This document shows, piece by piece, positions 10,732 to 21,735 of a stretch of DNA of 64,000 nucleotides. Each line of letters opens with the position of its first letter. Positions within the stretch are counted from its first letter, which is position 1. Source of the stretch: Lepeophtheirus salmonis (Eukaryota > Arthropoda > Copepoda > Siphonostomatoida > Caligidae); the NCBI RefSeq assembly GCF_016086655.4, contig NC_052137.2, forward strand, positions 6,944,001 through 7,008,000, written 5' to 3'. The notes under the pieces are model-generated. The model saw only the letters and a program-made list of their open reading frames with translations. It was not told where the DNA came from and searched no databases. The translations under genes and the position numbers were made by a program.

Positions 10732-11640
10732 GTTTAGAACGTTTATTCTATTTAAGATACTTTTATTGGGCCCAATATGACCATTTTCGAATAAAATCTA
10801 TCAATTTCCCATTCTTTTGGTGTGACGATCAATTTTGGCTACTTCAAGTGCAATTTATGGCGTCTCCAATAGGTTCATAAGAACAACTACTTATTAGAAG
10901 TTGACAATCATTAGTCGAAGAATACAAATATAATTTGAGTCAATTATTATTCTAATTCCTTTAATAATTTAAGAGACATCAGTATATTAACTATAGCTTA
11001 TAACCTTTATTTGATTTAAGAGACTTATATTGGTCCCAATATGACACCTTGCAAATTAAATAATTCCATTTCTCAGTTTTTTAACGTTACAAACAATTTT
11101 GGCTACTTTAACCCCTTACAAGCTTTAATTATTTAGGATAATTAGAAACGATTTTATGAGATTATTTAATATTTATATAACTATATTAATAATTTTTTTT
11201 TCATAAGATCTCTGATACCCCGATAGGACCTGGTTAATTAATTAACCTATCCCCAGTATCAGTAGCATTTAGATATAATACAAGATATGGAGACCTATTT
11301 TTTAGTAAATTGTTGTAGTCAATCTGGGAAAAATATATTAACATATTCATTTAGGTTCTTTTTGCCTTTACGTTATCAAAATTTCGAAAAAAAGCAGAAA
11401 AAGCCTATCATAATTACTTGTATATTTTTTTGAATAATAGAAACATTGAGGATTTGTCTTAATATTGCAATTGAAACATCCAAATTTCCACTTTACCTGA
11501 CCGATTAGAACTTTGCTACGTCTTAACTGTGTTAGTTGTTTTTAGATTTATAATTCAACCCCCTGTCTAGGTTCCTTGAGCTCCAAAAAAAAACATTTTT
11601 TTATTTTTTGGGTATAGAATAAGCAAAGCTGATACCCCCC
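10732..11640. other. AT-rich stretch with a short palindrome
   Basis: A repeated theme TTATTGGGCCCAATATGACC near 10770 and TATTGGTCCCAATATGACAC near 11030 suggests an old internal duplication of about 270 bases. Otherwise no gene. Confidence 0.4.
11212..11262. repeat. Imperfect 51-base palindrome
   Basis: CTGATACCCCGATAGG is followed by TTAATTAATTAA and then CCTATCCCCAGTATCAG. The arms are near-complementary and the centre is itself palindromic. It could be a small foldback repeat; function unknown. Confidence 0.6.
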
Positions 11641-11649
11641 CGGGGACAT

Positions 11650-12240
11650 TAAGTCGTCAAAATGAGACAATTTGAGACTTTTTTTCGAGGTGAGGCTGGG
11701 AGCCGAGTCCTACTACCACATGTAAGGCCTCCCATAGGTAACCATGTATATCGATGCATTCACTTTGGTATTTAGAACGTCTTGGTAGGCATCAGTGTTG
11801 ACCTTGGGGGAACATATGAGGAGGAATGACGTGGGCTTCGGAGCTAACCACATCCCACCTTAAGCACCATGGCTTGGCTCAGGAACTTTGTCTGCAAGAC
11901 AACAGGCACATCCTTGGGTAGAAGGCCAACTACTTTCTTTGTTGTGTAAAAAGTGTTTTTCGCCCGAGAAAACCAGAATATGTATCAATGAAGTGGGTGC
12001 TTGAGGCGTCCGAAGAGTTTTTGGGAATGCTTTAAGGGCTTTTTCTTGGTCTGTTTTTGTCAAGATCTGATCCTTCCTCATCTTGTATGAGTAGTAACGA
12101 AAGTTTTCGTGAATGCAGAGCCGGATCAGCGACTGTGGCCGGTAAACTTCTCGAGTAATTGCCCTCATTGACTTTCCTGGATCCTCATTGACAATTTCCT
12201 GCATTCTGGTCACGAATTCCGGTTTCTAGAAACAGTCACT
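11650..12240 (-). pseudogene. DD37D transposase remnant E1 with mutated first Asp
   Basis: On the minus strand from 12213 the second HTH reads MTRMQEIVNEDPGKSMRAIT, then YYSYKMRKDQILTKTDQEKA. After a small gap comes ILVFSGEKHF, where the family has FSDEK: GGC replaces the Asp codon. WPSTQGCACCLADKVPEPSH then leads to a stop at about 11860. Beyond it, pieces of the middle catalytic region (AYQDVLNTKVNAS) continue to about 11650. The second and third Asp regions are missing. Confidence 0.68.
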
Positions 12241-13040
12241 TCAATTTTTGACCTCAGTCTGCATTGCTGTTGCGGCAAATTCAATTTTAGAGCCCTCTAA
12301 TTCCCTCCTAATATTCAGCACGAACGTCTCACTGAGTTCCAGAGCTGAAACAACTGTTAAGTTGTTGCGCTCGACGCAAGGAGGACTCCGTGCTTTTTCC
12401 CAATATTTGGGACAACGAATTCGTCAATTGATTTGGTTTTTATTTTCTGCTAATGCATGTTTGAACAAGTTATCTAACAGAAAAAAATAATCATATACCT
12501 AAGTACCTGTATTTGTCTAAGACAGTGCACTAAATTGGCGAGATAAATAGCTTGCGCACCCTCTCCATATATGTAATGTGGAAAAACCGTGGCTTCATAA
12601 AATACATGATGCTGTCTCGAAATCCTGCTTTGATTTGAATGCACTTCCGTTCTTACCTACTTGATTTGCACTTTTTTTTAATCAGCATTGCATGTTAAAC
12701 ATACATACATCTCATTATTTTATCTACGCCTGTGCAGTTTACACTGTGCACTCTACATCAATCAAACCATGTTACATTTGTACAATGCAACATATTATAC
12801 AGTTTGTATGTATATATGAATATTAATAGAAAAATAGATTAAAAAATAAATGAATATAAAACTTTTTTTGTTTAGGTTTGTGGAAATGTCAGGCTTTCAT
12901 TTTGGGATTTATTCAATTAACTCTTTCATTGTACATAATATTTTGTATGGTGCATCAGCATAAGAATATTCTTAAACAAAAATCAAGCTAAGGAAAAAAA
13001 TAGCAATTTATTTATATATTTTTTTTTTTTACTTTATACC
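12241..13040. other. AT-rich stretch, possible 5' leader of E1
   Basis: 12241-12490 has higher G+C than its surroundings and may be the diverged N-terminal and leader part of E1, but I cannot align it to an HTH. The remainder is low complexity. Confidence 0.35.
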
Positions 13041-13377
13041 AAGACTAATAAAAATACAAGGTTATACCATAACGCATGTACGACTGATGTTTGACTTCCA
13101 CCACACTTTTTAAATGGGACATCATAGAATATGATTGGTCGTGTATTTTATCAAAAACTGTCTTTCTTGCCCAGCAGTCGGTACGATACATCAAATTGCC
13201 AATTCTAGCAATAGTGACGTTATAGAATGTGATTGTTTTTGTAGTGGATTTCGTGAGAAGCCAGCCGTTTTGTTCAAATCCATCTGTTTTGCCCAGCAGT
13301 GGGTACGATACATCAAATTGAAAATTCCAGCAAGCCCTGATACATGATGGTCTAACCTTGTATTTTTATTAACCTTG
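13041..13377. mobile_element. MITE family P, full copy P1
   Basis: The left end carries TAATAAAAATACAAGGTTATACCAT in effect at 13048-13070 and the right end (13350-13377) carries its inverse, TCTAACCTTGTATTTTTATT. Inside, a block with TTGCCCAGCAGTCGGTACGA (about 13168) is repeated as TTGCCCAGCAGTGGGTACGA (about 13289). P1 is thus internally duplicated. Shorter relatives lie at 32838-32996 and 35951-36072. Noncoding. Confidence 0.7.
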
Positions 13378-13386
13378 CTTTATACC

Positions 13387-14228
13387 AGGTCGTCCATTGA
13401 AATCTGAACACATATTGAAATTAATTTATATTTCGATATATTAAAGCATCCAAAATTAATTACAAAACAAAACAAATCTGAGCTCTCTAGCTCACGAATA
13501 AGTGGAGGAAATGGTTCTTGAACGTAATTGACGATTTTCCATTGACCCACTCCAAGCCGTTGGGATTTTACAGGATCACCGTCTACGCTGTCAACAAGAC
13601 CGACACGTTGGAGAGGAAGAAGAGATCTATCAAAAACTCCAAGTTGGATGTGGAGGAGTTGAACAATACAGAAACCGCTCATCCCTTCAAGTCTATGAGG
13701 GTTCATGCAAGAGATCTCGAGATTTCACACCAAACTGTTCAGAGAGCTATCAAAAACGTGGGTGGAAAGAGTTTTGTTAGGGAGGGGAGGACATTTTTGA
13801 TACCTGCAATAAAACAAACCTAATTCCTTCGTTGCAAGACTTTTTCTATTAGTTTTTGAGGTTTTTTGAACTCTGTTTTGGACAAGTTTTGCCCCTACAA
13901 CCCATATGTTAACCCCCTAGACTACACCTTTTGGTTGCATGTCGAGGGGAAAAACTGTAGTATTCATACACCGAGAACTTCAAAGCCACTGTGAACAAGC
14001 ACTGGGAAGCCATGACGAAGAACGACATCCACAGCGGGTGCTTGGCCTTCCGCCACCTTCTGAAAGCATCAATGCACTAAGGATGGCTACATTAATGATT
14101 GTATTAGCTCATACACACATCTATTAATAGTAGTAATTTTGTTGAAATTCTATATTTAATAAATAAATTATATCTTTTTGAAGTTTAAAATTCAAAGTGT
14201 TCCGATTTTAATGACACACTCGGTTTAA
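13387..14228 (+). mobile_element. Family A element with both ends, copy A4
   Basis: Starts GTCGTCCATTGAAATCTGAA and ends near GTGTTCCGATTTTAATGACA. The plus strand from 13518 gives an HTH (RITVYAVNKTDTLERKK), a linker, and MRVHARDLEISHQTVQRAIK with VGGKSFVREGR. A stop comes at 13821. The C-terminal signature NPLDYTFWLHVEGK follows at about 13910, with no FSDEK or QQD block between. The deletion junction matches A3 and A7. It lies directly against MITE P1. Confidence 0.78.
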
Positions 14229-15102
14229 GCAAGCTGTTTACGTGACAGCCCAAACATGCGATGATTAAGGGTTAAAACAAAGAATTTAGAGTAATTATGA
14301 AGAGTATATTTTAATAATTGAATATGTCATGGATTGTTAATATGATTTGTAAAATTTAAAGTTCAAATGCTCAGAGTGTGACTATTCATAAATACACCAT
14401 AAATGCGTAATTTTAATAGATTTAAAAGAAGTGATAGCTTCAATAAATATGAGTAATTAAAATGACTGACGATCTAATTAAGTCATCTTGAGACGTAGAA
14501 ATTTTAACTTGTACATAACATATACAACGTCACCGCTTCTTTTGAGCCGTGATATCCCGTTAGATATGTCGGTTATTCACCCCCCTCAAATGTGTTTTGT
14601 TCTTTTTGGCAGCGACTGTGATGATATAAAGTATATATATGCTTTAAAGGTTGATTTGGTCACTGTTTTGTATATCCAACGGCTTTTATATAATGATAAA
14701 TCTTACGTAATGTGTTAAAAGCTCGATATTTTAAAATACATATCTTTTAATAATTATTAATTAATCTAATTTAGTTTTTAAATATTGCATATTGCAGATC
14801 CCAGGACCCTTGGTACACATAATTTGTTAATGATCTCCCTCTAAGTGAACCGTTCCTCCAATGCCAAAGAGGGATTCATACTCATTCAATTTCATGCAGT
14901 AAGCGTCAAGTATTACGGCCAAGTTTCTTAAATTATTAGGAAGATAAGAGAGTCCATCTTTAAATTTTGTCATTGAGTGATGTGGAAATTTCCATTGCCC
15001 AAGAAATCGTGTATCTTCCTTCTTCAAGACTACAATTATTGCTCATTAGTCTTCTTCGATTATGATGGTAAGTTAATTAATATTCTTCCCACTTATTAAG
15101 TA
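14229..15102. other. AT-rich stretch, no recognised gene
   Basis: Two short frames (14488-14718 plus, 14827-15027 minus) have somewhat mixed composition but no domain or splice context I can support. Confidence 0.4.
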
Positions 15103-15267
15103 GAGTTGTGTCTGTCCTTATTTAGGACTGAGGACCGAAGTCGAGTCCAGTCCATTTGTCGGTCCTTAAAGAAGGTAAAAGCGAACCGTCAATGAGGGGG
15201 TAATTATTCCCTTATATAATGTAATAAATTATACAACTAAGTAACAATTTAATATCTTTGTATTATA

Positions 15268-16276
15268 AAGGGTGATTCAAAACGAGTGGTTTTTTCCAGT
15301 AGGGATTTTTTGACAGGCGCACGCGAGTTCTGTCAAATTCATACGTCATTTTTACTCAGTATTATTTTACAATTCTTCATGGAAAGATATACACCACAAC
15401 AACCTGTACAAATTGTTCAATTGTACTATGAAAATCAGCATTCTGTGGAAGAAGTTTTTCGCAAATTACGCCCAACTTATGGTCCACATAATCGACCTTC
15501 AGAATCCACAATTCGCAGAATAATCGAAAAATTTGAAGGGGCAGCAACTTGCAAATTTTGTTCAGTGATAAGGCACATTTCTGGCCCAATGGCTACGTAA
15601 ATAAGCAAAATTGCCGTATTTGGAGTGAAGAGCACCCCGAATTTTATCAAGAGCATCCATTACATCCATTGAAAACAACAGTTTGGTGTGCTTTGTGGGC
15701 TGTTGGAATCATCGGTCCATATTTGTTAAAAAACGCTGCCGGCCAACAAATTACCGTCAACGGCGAACGTTATCCCGCCATGGTAACACACTTTTTGGTA
15801 CCTCAAATTGAAGTACATGGTCTCCACGATATTTGGTTCCAACAAGACGGTGCCACTTGCCACACAGCGCGCGTAACAATGGACTTATTGGGACATCATT
15901 TTGATGATCAATTAATTTCACGTTTTGGCCCGGTGAATTGGCCAGCAAGATCGTGTGATATCACACCTTTTGACTTTTTTCTTTGGGCTACGTAAAAGTC
16001 TATGTGGATAAACTAGCGACGATTGAAGCATTGGAAGCAAATATTGAGCGAGTTATTTGTGAGATTCCGGTCACAATGCTCGAACGCGTCATCAAAAATT
16101 GACGCGCAAGAATGTACCATTGAAAGGCCAGTTGCGGCCACCATATGAAGAGGATTATTTTCTAGAAATAGTTGAAAAGGATTGTTTTTTCGGTTCATAA
16201 CAAAATTTTGACCATAATATAATATTTTATGTGTTTTATTTTTATTACCCAAAGCTGCTTGTTTTGTATCACCCTT
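15268..16276 (+). mobile_element. DD41D mariner-like element with intact ends
   Basis: Ends AAGGGTGATTCAAAACGAG and, at the right, GTATCACCCTT are inverted repeats, each flanked by a TA dinucleotide (15266-15267 and 16277-16278), the superfamily target duplication. The element is about 1009 bp. The structural ends look intact; the gene inside is defective. Confidence 0.85.
15379..16099 (+). pseudogene. DD41D transposase, internally deleted
   Basis: ATG at 15379 opens MERYTPQQPVQIVQLYYENQ, a first HTH, then STIRRIIEKFEG. Near 15540 the sequence jumps frame and skips roughly 100 residues, so the second HTH and linker are lost. In the new frame the catalytic domain follows, with ILFSDKAHFW and then WFQQDGATCHTAR. 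The third region is SCDITPFDFFLW. There are 41 residues between the second and third Asp, giving DD41D. A one-base shift at about 15990 separates the C-terminal helix VDKLATIEALEANIERVI, which ends at a TGA near 16099. Confidence 0.85.
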
Positions 16277-16311
16277 TATTATAATGAAAAAATATTTAAA
16301 TTAAGATATGT

Positions 16312-16869
16312 CAGGGGCGTCCGCAGGGAGGCAGGGGGGTGGAAGCTGTAGCCCCAAAAATGGAGAAATTTAAAAACAATCACTTCTATGGAAAAGTAAA
16401 TAAGCTCCCCCAATAAAAAATCAATTTAAAGATAATTGAATAGCCATAGCCCATGGACAGCACGCTCGGAAGTTATTCTCTTGAACTTGATGTGTGTACG
16501 TTCGCGCCCCGGTGATTCCTAGAGAAAGAAATATACTTTATGTATATGGATTTCACCAAAAGATTCCTAAATTAGATGGAGTAGTTGTAATACTTATACT
16601 TAATCAGTGCAACTCCATCTAACCAATTAAAGGAACATAAAAAAGATAAAAATAAGGATTTGTTTCTTTATAAAAAATTTTTTTTTGATTTTCCTATATA
16701 AAAAAGTCATTGAACTAAAAAAAAAAAAGAAGAAGACTTTTTTCTAAAATAAACGATTATCGACGAAATTTTTTTTTGTAGGATTTATTTTCAAAAAAAA
16801 AAGAAGGGCATTCGTTGTCGAGAAAAAAAACTAAGCTTCCCCAAAATTAAATTTGTGCGGACGGCCCAG
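16312..16869. mobile_element. hAT-like MITE, GGGGCGTCCGC family
   Basis: Left end CAGGGGCGTCCGCAGGG and right end GTGCGGACGGCCCAG are inverted counterparts. TATGT flanks both sides (16307-16311 and 16870-16874). The interior is A/T tract and contains a copy of a repeat with CTTAATCAGTGCAACTCCAT (16595-16645) also found at 49680. Similar ends occur at 27640, 39192, 52775 and 62719. Confidence 0.65.
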
Positions 16870-17003
16870 TATGTGCAACAATCTTAATAAATATTTCATA
16901 TATCTGATTTGGCTTTATAAGCCTTCGATATTTTTAAGAAACATTCCAAGGACCGATAGGACCTAAGACTGGTCCGGACCGAATAAATAAAGACCGACAC
17001 AAC

Positions 17004-18049
17004 TAAGGAGTTTCTCACTTTTAAAATACGTATGTAGAGCGTCAACACAAACGAAAGCCTATATGACATTTCTCAAAATTGAGAGTGGATTATATTTGTT
17101 TTCTTCGGAGAATTATAATCAATTTTTATCATCAAATTCTTTGCATTAACCCTTTGGGCGCATCACAATTACACTCAGCCCAAATTAATTGGTCTACTAT
17201 TAGAATGATAAATTAATATATTTTATAGTTGAAAAGGCCCATATCAGAGCGAATATGGGCAATCTTGATACTTGGATAAAAAAGTATTATTTAAAAATGA
17301 GTATATTTTAGTTTAATGTCTTTTTTGGTATTCAATAGTGTATTGTATCTATACATTCTGTCCAAAAACTATGCAAACTCATCAAAAAATCCTTGTGAAA
17401 AACCATTTAACGAAGCAAAGATCATTTGATAAATATTTGCCCAAATATAGTTTCCTAAAACTATTTGGAAATTGAATATACATGAATAGTACTCTCTAAC
17501 TACCAATGCAACCTCTACGAATTCGCCTTTTTGATTGAATCAATAAATAAGTGGATTCTGCCAAGTGAATAAAAAGTTGCATACGTCATGAAGGAAATAA
17601 TTCAGTGATGTCATTGGTTATATCATAAAAATTAACATATTATACATGGATTTACTTCGATAACATAAAAATATAGTGTATTTTGTGGTCAACTGTCGAT
17701 GTTTCTTTTTTTCAACCTAATCAATTTTCGGAACGGTGATTAATTGAATTAGAAATATCTTCTATTAATCTGGGAGCAATTACCAACAATTATTGAAAAA
17801 TAATTCCATAGTCTAGAAGAATTGGCTTACAACTTCTAGTTGACCTTGCAGGGGTTTGGCTTACAACTTCTAGTCGACCTTGCAGGGGATGGTCTGGAGA
17901 GGCTCCTGCTTTTTACTTTGATCATTTATTTTCTATTTTCTGTAAATAGATATGGATTTTTGAAATTTTTTCTCAAAAAATTAAATAATTGAATTTTTTT
18001 GTCCAAAAAATTACATTTTTTGTGTATAGCTATGGATTTTTGAATTTTT
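17004..18049. other. Noncoding repeats between M1 ends
   Basis: 17055-17180 is a diverged copy of the repeat at 44490-44600 and 45100-45230 (AAAATTGAGAGTGGATTA). 17824-17891 is a two-copy tandem of about 33 bases (GGCTTACAACTTCTAGTTGA). No gene. Confidence 0.5.
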
Positions 18050-18105
18050 CCCAAACACTGGACCGGACCGAATAAATAAGGACTGACACTACACTAAAAG
18101 CGCAA
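18050..18105 (-). repeat. MITE family M1, solo 3' end
   Basis: ACTGGACCGGACCGAATAAA then TAAGGACTGACACTACAC. I see no matching left end within 1 kb. Confidence 0.5.
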
Positions 18106-18387
18106 AATAATACCTTGCAAGTTGCGAACATTTACTTTTTCATACGAAAATTTCAAGAATTTCCGCATCTAAATCACGGTGTTACCTCACCAGCACAAAA
18201 ATATACAGTGTATTTTTTTGTGTCTGTTTCTTTTCCTTCTAATCATTGTTTTTAACGTTGATTAGCTTTGAAAAATGATTGTATGATATCAATTACTTAG
18301 TTGGGAATATTTTTTCAAATACCAACGGATTTTAGGCTTTTTTGGTATGAGAAATTGCTTGATACAGTAAAGGCAACGGTGTTATAT

Positions 18388-18692
18388 ACTAGGGTCGTTT
18401 GAAAGTCTGCGTAAAGTCTAAGAGATCGCACTACTGGCGCATATCGAGGTTATATTCTGTTAGTAGCATCTCTTGGAAGAACACACACCAACTTTCAGCC
18501 AGATCGGTCAATTTGTTTCTGTTTTGCATTTGTTTCAGTCGAGGACGTTGAGAGATTTTCAAAAAATGGACAAAAAACAATTTCGTTTGTTGATTAAGCA
18601 TTACTTTATGTAAGGCAAAATGCGTCAAGTAATCAAAGAGAAGCTTGTTAAACATTATGCGGACTCTGCTTTACCCACAGTAGTCCCATGTA
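18388..18692 (+). pseudogene. Mariner 5' end with HTH start
   Basis: GGTCGTTTGAAAGTCTGCGT at 18394 is probably the terminus. ATG at 18566 begins MDKKQFRLLIKHYFM, then a stop, then GKMRQVIKEKLVKHYADSAL. This is the start of the mariner (Mos1-type) N-terminal HTH domain, in the variant beginning MDKK(E/Q)FRVLIKH. It is broken off at about 18690 by another element on the opposite strand. Confidence 0.65.
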
Positions 18693-19092
18693 AATTCTTC
18701 TATTTGGTGTACTCTGTCATCTTTATCGTTGGATTTACCATAAAGGCCACCATGATGTCTTCAGGGTTCACTTTGGTGGGTCTTCCACTCTTGGGTTTGT
18801 CCTAAAGGTTGCCTCATCAGCCAAACGCTTTGTAACCCTTTAGGTTGTAGCCTTGCTGACATTTAAGGCCTTCATGATGTCTGAGGTGGTCCTCCCGGCG
18901 CGGATTAAATTGCCTATGATGGATCTTTTTGCCTCCATCGCGATCTATACATAAATTTTGTTTACAACATCTATATTAATCGAAGGCTTAGAATCTAAGC
19001 TATTTAAAAATAAGTGAAACTTTAAGATTTAATAAACAACACCTTTTTAAAACTGTATTTTTAGAAGGTCTCATTACTTTTTCTACACCCGG
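18693..19092 (-). pseudogene. Tc1-like transposase N-terminal fragment
   Basis: The outer end is near 19092 (minus strand CCGGGTGTAGAAAAAGTAAT). ATG at 18938 gives MEAKRSIIGNLIRAGRTTSD, then IMKALNVSKATT, a stop, and RVTKRLADEATFRTNPRVEDPP. This is a typical first HTH and GRPR-like linker of a maT/Tc1-type transposase. Only the N-terminal third survives. Its inner end abuts the mariner fragment at 18692. Confidence 0.65.
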
Positions 19093-19785
19093 TATATATT
19101 TATTGCCCCTTTCCTCAACTGTCTCGAAGTCCAACTGATTCTCCTTTTAATTTTTATAATTTCTACTGTCTATTTTGTAAAAAAAGAATATAATCAACGC
19201 TCGCATACCCGTTCGTTTATACCTGGATATATACAACATACATATTTGATTCGTTTTTTCTGTGTCGTCTTTTTCTTGGTGGTGGAGTACATACTTGTAT
19301 TATTTAGTAGGAGCACTTAAGTTTACGGTGTTCTTTTTTCCTTTATAAATGGAATTTTGTCGTTGCTCTGAGTTAGATATCATCTTCATATGTGGTATTA
19401 TTTATCAATTAAAACACTCTATCCTTGCATGTCGTCTTCATTCAAGGACCCTTAGCCACCTGATGATGAATATACAATGAGTACTAAGCTCCTTTATTGT
19501 TCGTTTTCTTTGACTTATGTGAGAGTACATTCAACACATATAAAAGGCGGTTGTTGTCCGTACAACCGAGGTTTTTTTTTATTCTTCTTAACGATATATC
19601 TATATATAAAAAAAAACATGGTGTTAATATTTTATAGATGTTGTTTTAGTAGTATTCTAGTTTTGCTCATGTGAAGAGTTATTTGAATAGTTGTTTTCGG
19701 TGTGATTTTGTTATTTCATTTTTTGTTTTTAATTGAATAGTTCTGATGTCTTCATTTTAATTGACAGTGTCTTTCACGTTGAAAC
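19093..19785. other. Transposon-poor stretch before a candidate first exon
   Basis: I recognise no transposon here. A TTAATTGACAG acceptor-like site at 19756-19766 lies 20 bases upstream of the ATG at 19786. This would fit a spliced 5' UTR, but no promoter motif can be assigned with confidence. Confidence 0.35.
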
Positions 19786-19824
19786 ATGAGTTTTAAATAC
19801 AACGTCTACGATACGATTTCATCG
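19786..19824 (+). CDS. Candidate first coding exon, possibly of the TRPM-like gene
   Basis: ATG at 19786 opens 13 codons (MSFKYNVYDTISS) ending exactly at a consensus donor GTAAGT at 19825. Third positions include several C and G (TAC AAC GTC TAC GAT ACG), unlike the A/T-biased noncoding frames nearby. The exon ends in phase 0, and the TRPM-type exon at 52888 begins in phase 0. Joining them is therefore permitted and would put WIETTF about 20 residues from the start, as in known TRPM N termini. The link spans 33 kb and is inference; the exon could also be chance or belong to another gene. Confidence 0.4.
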
Positions 19825-21179
19825 GTAAGTTGTAAGCAACTCTTTATTCTTGATATGTAAATATTAACATCATAACCCAGTCGTACTGAGCTTAAAGTAA
19901 CCTCAAATACATAGTAAAGCCCATTGTTCAATGATGTGATATACAAAATAAAAATAATAATTTATGAACAATTTTCTTAATAATATTTGCATGTAAACAA
20001 AACCAGTTTTCCTACTTTTTTCGCTCTCTTTTTTATTATCTATAATAAAAAAATCCAATTTTGCTTAAGACTCCATATATAAAATGCATCAGAATACTGT
20101 TTCATGACTCTATAGAAATCACTTCTCCCATAACCCATCACCAAAATGATTCCTATAAGACATGTCTGACCTTATAACTCCACAAAAGGATCTTCAACGC
20201 ATTTATCTCTAAACCTTTCATTAGGCAGAGAATGGATTCAATCGTAGTGATCCAATTACGTCATTATCATCGTAATTTACTCCTAGAATGGATATTCAGC
20301 AAGATACCGAGCTCCTTGGAGCAACACTACTATGGGATCAAAAATAAAGAATATATGTTTATAATAAAATATAATGTTAATTGGATAAGCCTTGACCTTG
20401 TTGAACTTATTTATTTTTTTAAATTTTGCCGCCATTTAATTTATGTATTTTCTCCTTTTTTCTTCCCTTTTTCTTTTTCTTCCTTTATAGATGATGAAAG
20501 CCGTGCGTAACCGTTCCATCATTATAAAAGGGAAGCAAAAGAAAAAAGGAGAATAATAAAAAAAAGGGTGGGGGGAAAGGAAAAAGTTTATATTTTCCAC
20601 ATCGGGCGAGCGTTTTTTGCTCGCCTTTATGTCTCCCAGCGCGAAAAAAGTATGGGGGTAAAAGAGACGACTTCTATGTGCGGAAAACTCGTGCAAGTCT
20701 TTCACCTGTTGATCAAATAAAAAAACAAAAAGAAAGTTTGAAATGTGTACATCCTACAATCTTATACTATTAAATAGTATTATTATTTTATTTTGTTTAG
20801 TATTGTTTTGAAAAGCACTCTGTGAATAGTCGGAGCCGTAGTGGGGTATTTTTTTTTTGTTCTTCCTCCCGTTAAAATATATTAAATACATGAAATCCAC
20901 ATATGAATGTGTTATATTTTTTGCTAACGCTAATGCCTTGCTGTGCTCCAGGATATATCCTCCTTGATCCTTTGTTTTTCGAGTATTGATGGACTAATAA
21001 TAACTTATTCTTGTTTTTCAACATGAATTTTAAAAATAAGATGCGTCGAATACGAACACCTCTCAAGACACAAAACTCTCTGCCGGTCAGTTCTTTAGTA
21101 TTTACTTTCTTTTAGTTACTGTGTATCCCCATAATAGAATTATATATGAGAGAAATGTGGGGGGTGCAATTTGGAAAGA
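19825..21179. other. Putative intron start, transposon-poor
   Basis: Contains a small perfect hairpin at 20605-20625 and a G+C-richer patch at 20490-20710 with a purine-rich run. The frames 20232-20510 plus and 20436-20705 minus show no domain. Confidence 0.4.
20605..20625. repeat. Small perfect hairpin
   Basis: GGCGAGC and GCTCGCC flank a GTTTTTT loop. Compact and GC-rich; no role can be assigned in eukaryotic DNA. Confidence 0.5.
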
Positions 21180-21735
21180 TATATTTTTTAGAAGAAAATT
21201 TGACGAATTAAATTTTTTTTTCCAAATATTTAATCTTTTCGAAAATTATTTCCAAAATACGCAAATATTCACATAAAATTTACAAAATTGGAATTTTTTT
21301 TTTTCCGAAAAATTGAATTTTTTCGAAAAAAAAAAGTTCTAAAATACATAGCTGCCCAAAAAAATAATTTTTTTTGGATTAAAATTTCAAAAATCCGTAG
21401 CTATTCTCATAAAACTTCAAAAATCTACTGTTGTTCACAAAAAAATTCAAAAATTAAATTTCAAATATTATTTGTTTTGTAATTTTTTTTTTAAATTCAC
21501 AACTGTTGAGGGAAAATTAAATTTTTTTGAATAAAAAATTAAATTTTTGGGTGAAAAATTTCAAAAATCCAAAGCTATTCACAGAAAATTAAATTTTCTC
21601 CAGAAAATAAACTTTCAAATATTAATTTTTGAAGAAGAAAAATCAATTATTAAATGTTCTAGTAAAAAGCAAACATCCCTTAATAGGCGGGTGGGGCTAT
21701 CTCCAATGCAGCCCACCCCCTGTGGATGCCTCTGT
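21180..21735. repeat. A/T tandem tract of hAT-like MITE type
   Basis: Irregular tandem units of roughly 50-80 bases built on CAAAAATCCAAAGCTATTCA and AAATTAAATTTTTTT. The tract ends in a G/C-rich tail with CCCACCCCCTGTGGATGCCT. Same design as 39190-39566 and 62719-63495. Noncoding. Confidence 0.55.

Larger units (their letters stand above)
15103..17003. mobile_element. M1 element split by two nested insertions
   Basis: Left end TTGTGTCTGTCCTTATTTAG at 15103 and right end GAATAAATAAAGACCGACAC at about 16984 are inverted counterparts of family M1. Inside lie a complete DD41D mariner-like element (15268-16276) and a hAT-like MITE (16312-16869). Removing both leaves about 330 bp, close to the size of a short M1 copy such as 48349-48551. 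Confidence 0.6.

Noticed and set aside
12248..12490. 80-codon plus-strand frame
   Set aside because: Probably complement of decayed transposon leader; no domain and no splice context.
20605..20625. GC hairpin followed by T residues, like a bacterial terminator
   Set aside because: All other evidence is for eukaryotic nuclear DNA, where this has no terminator meaning.
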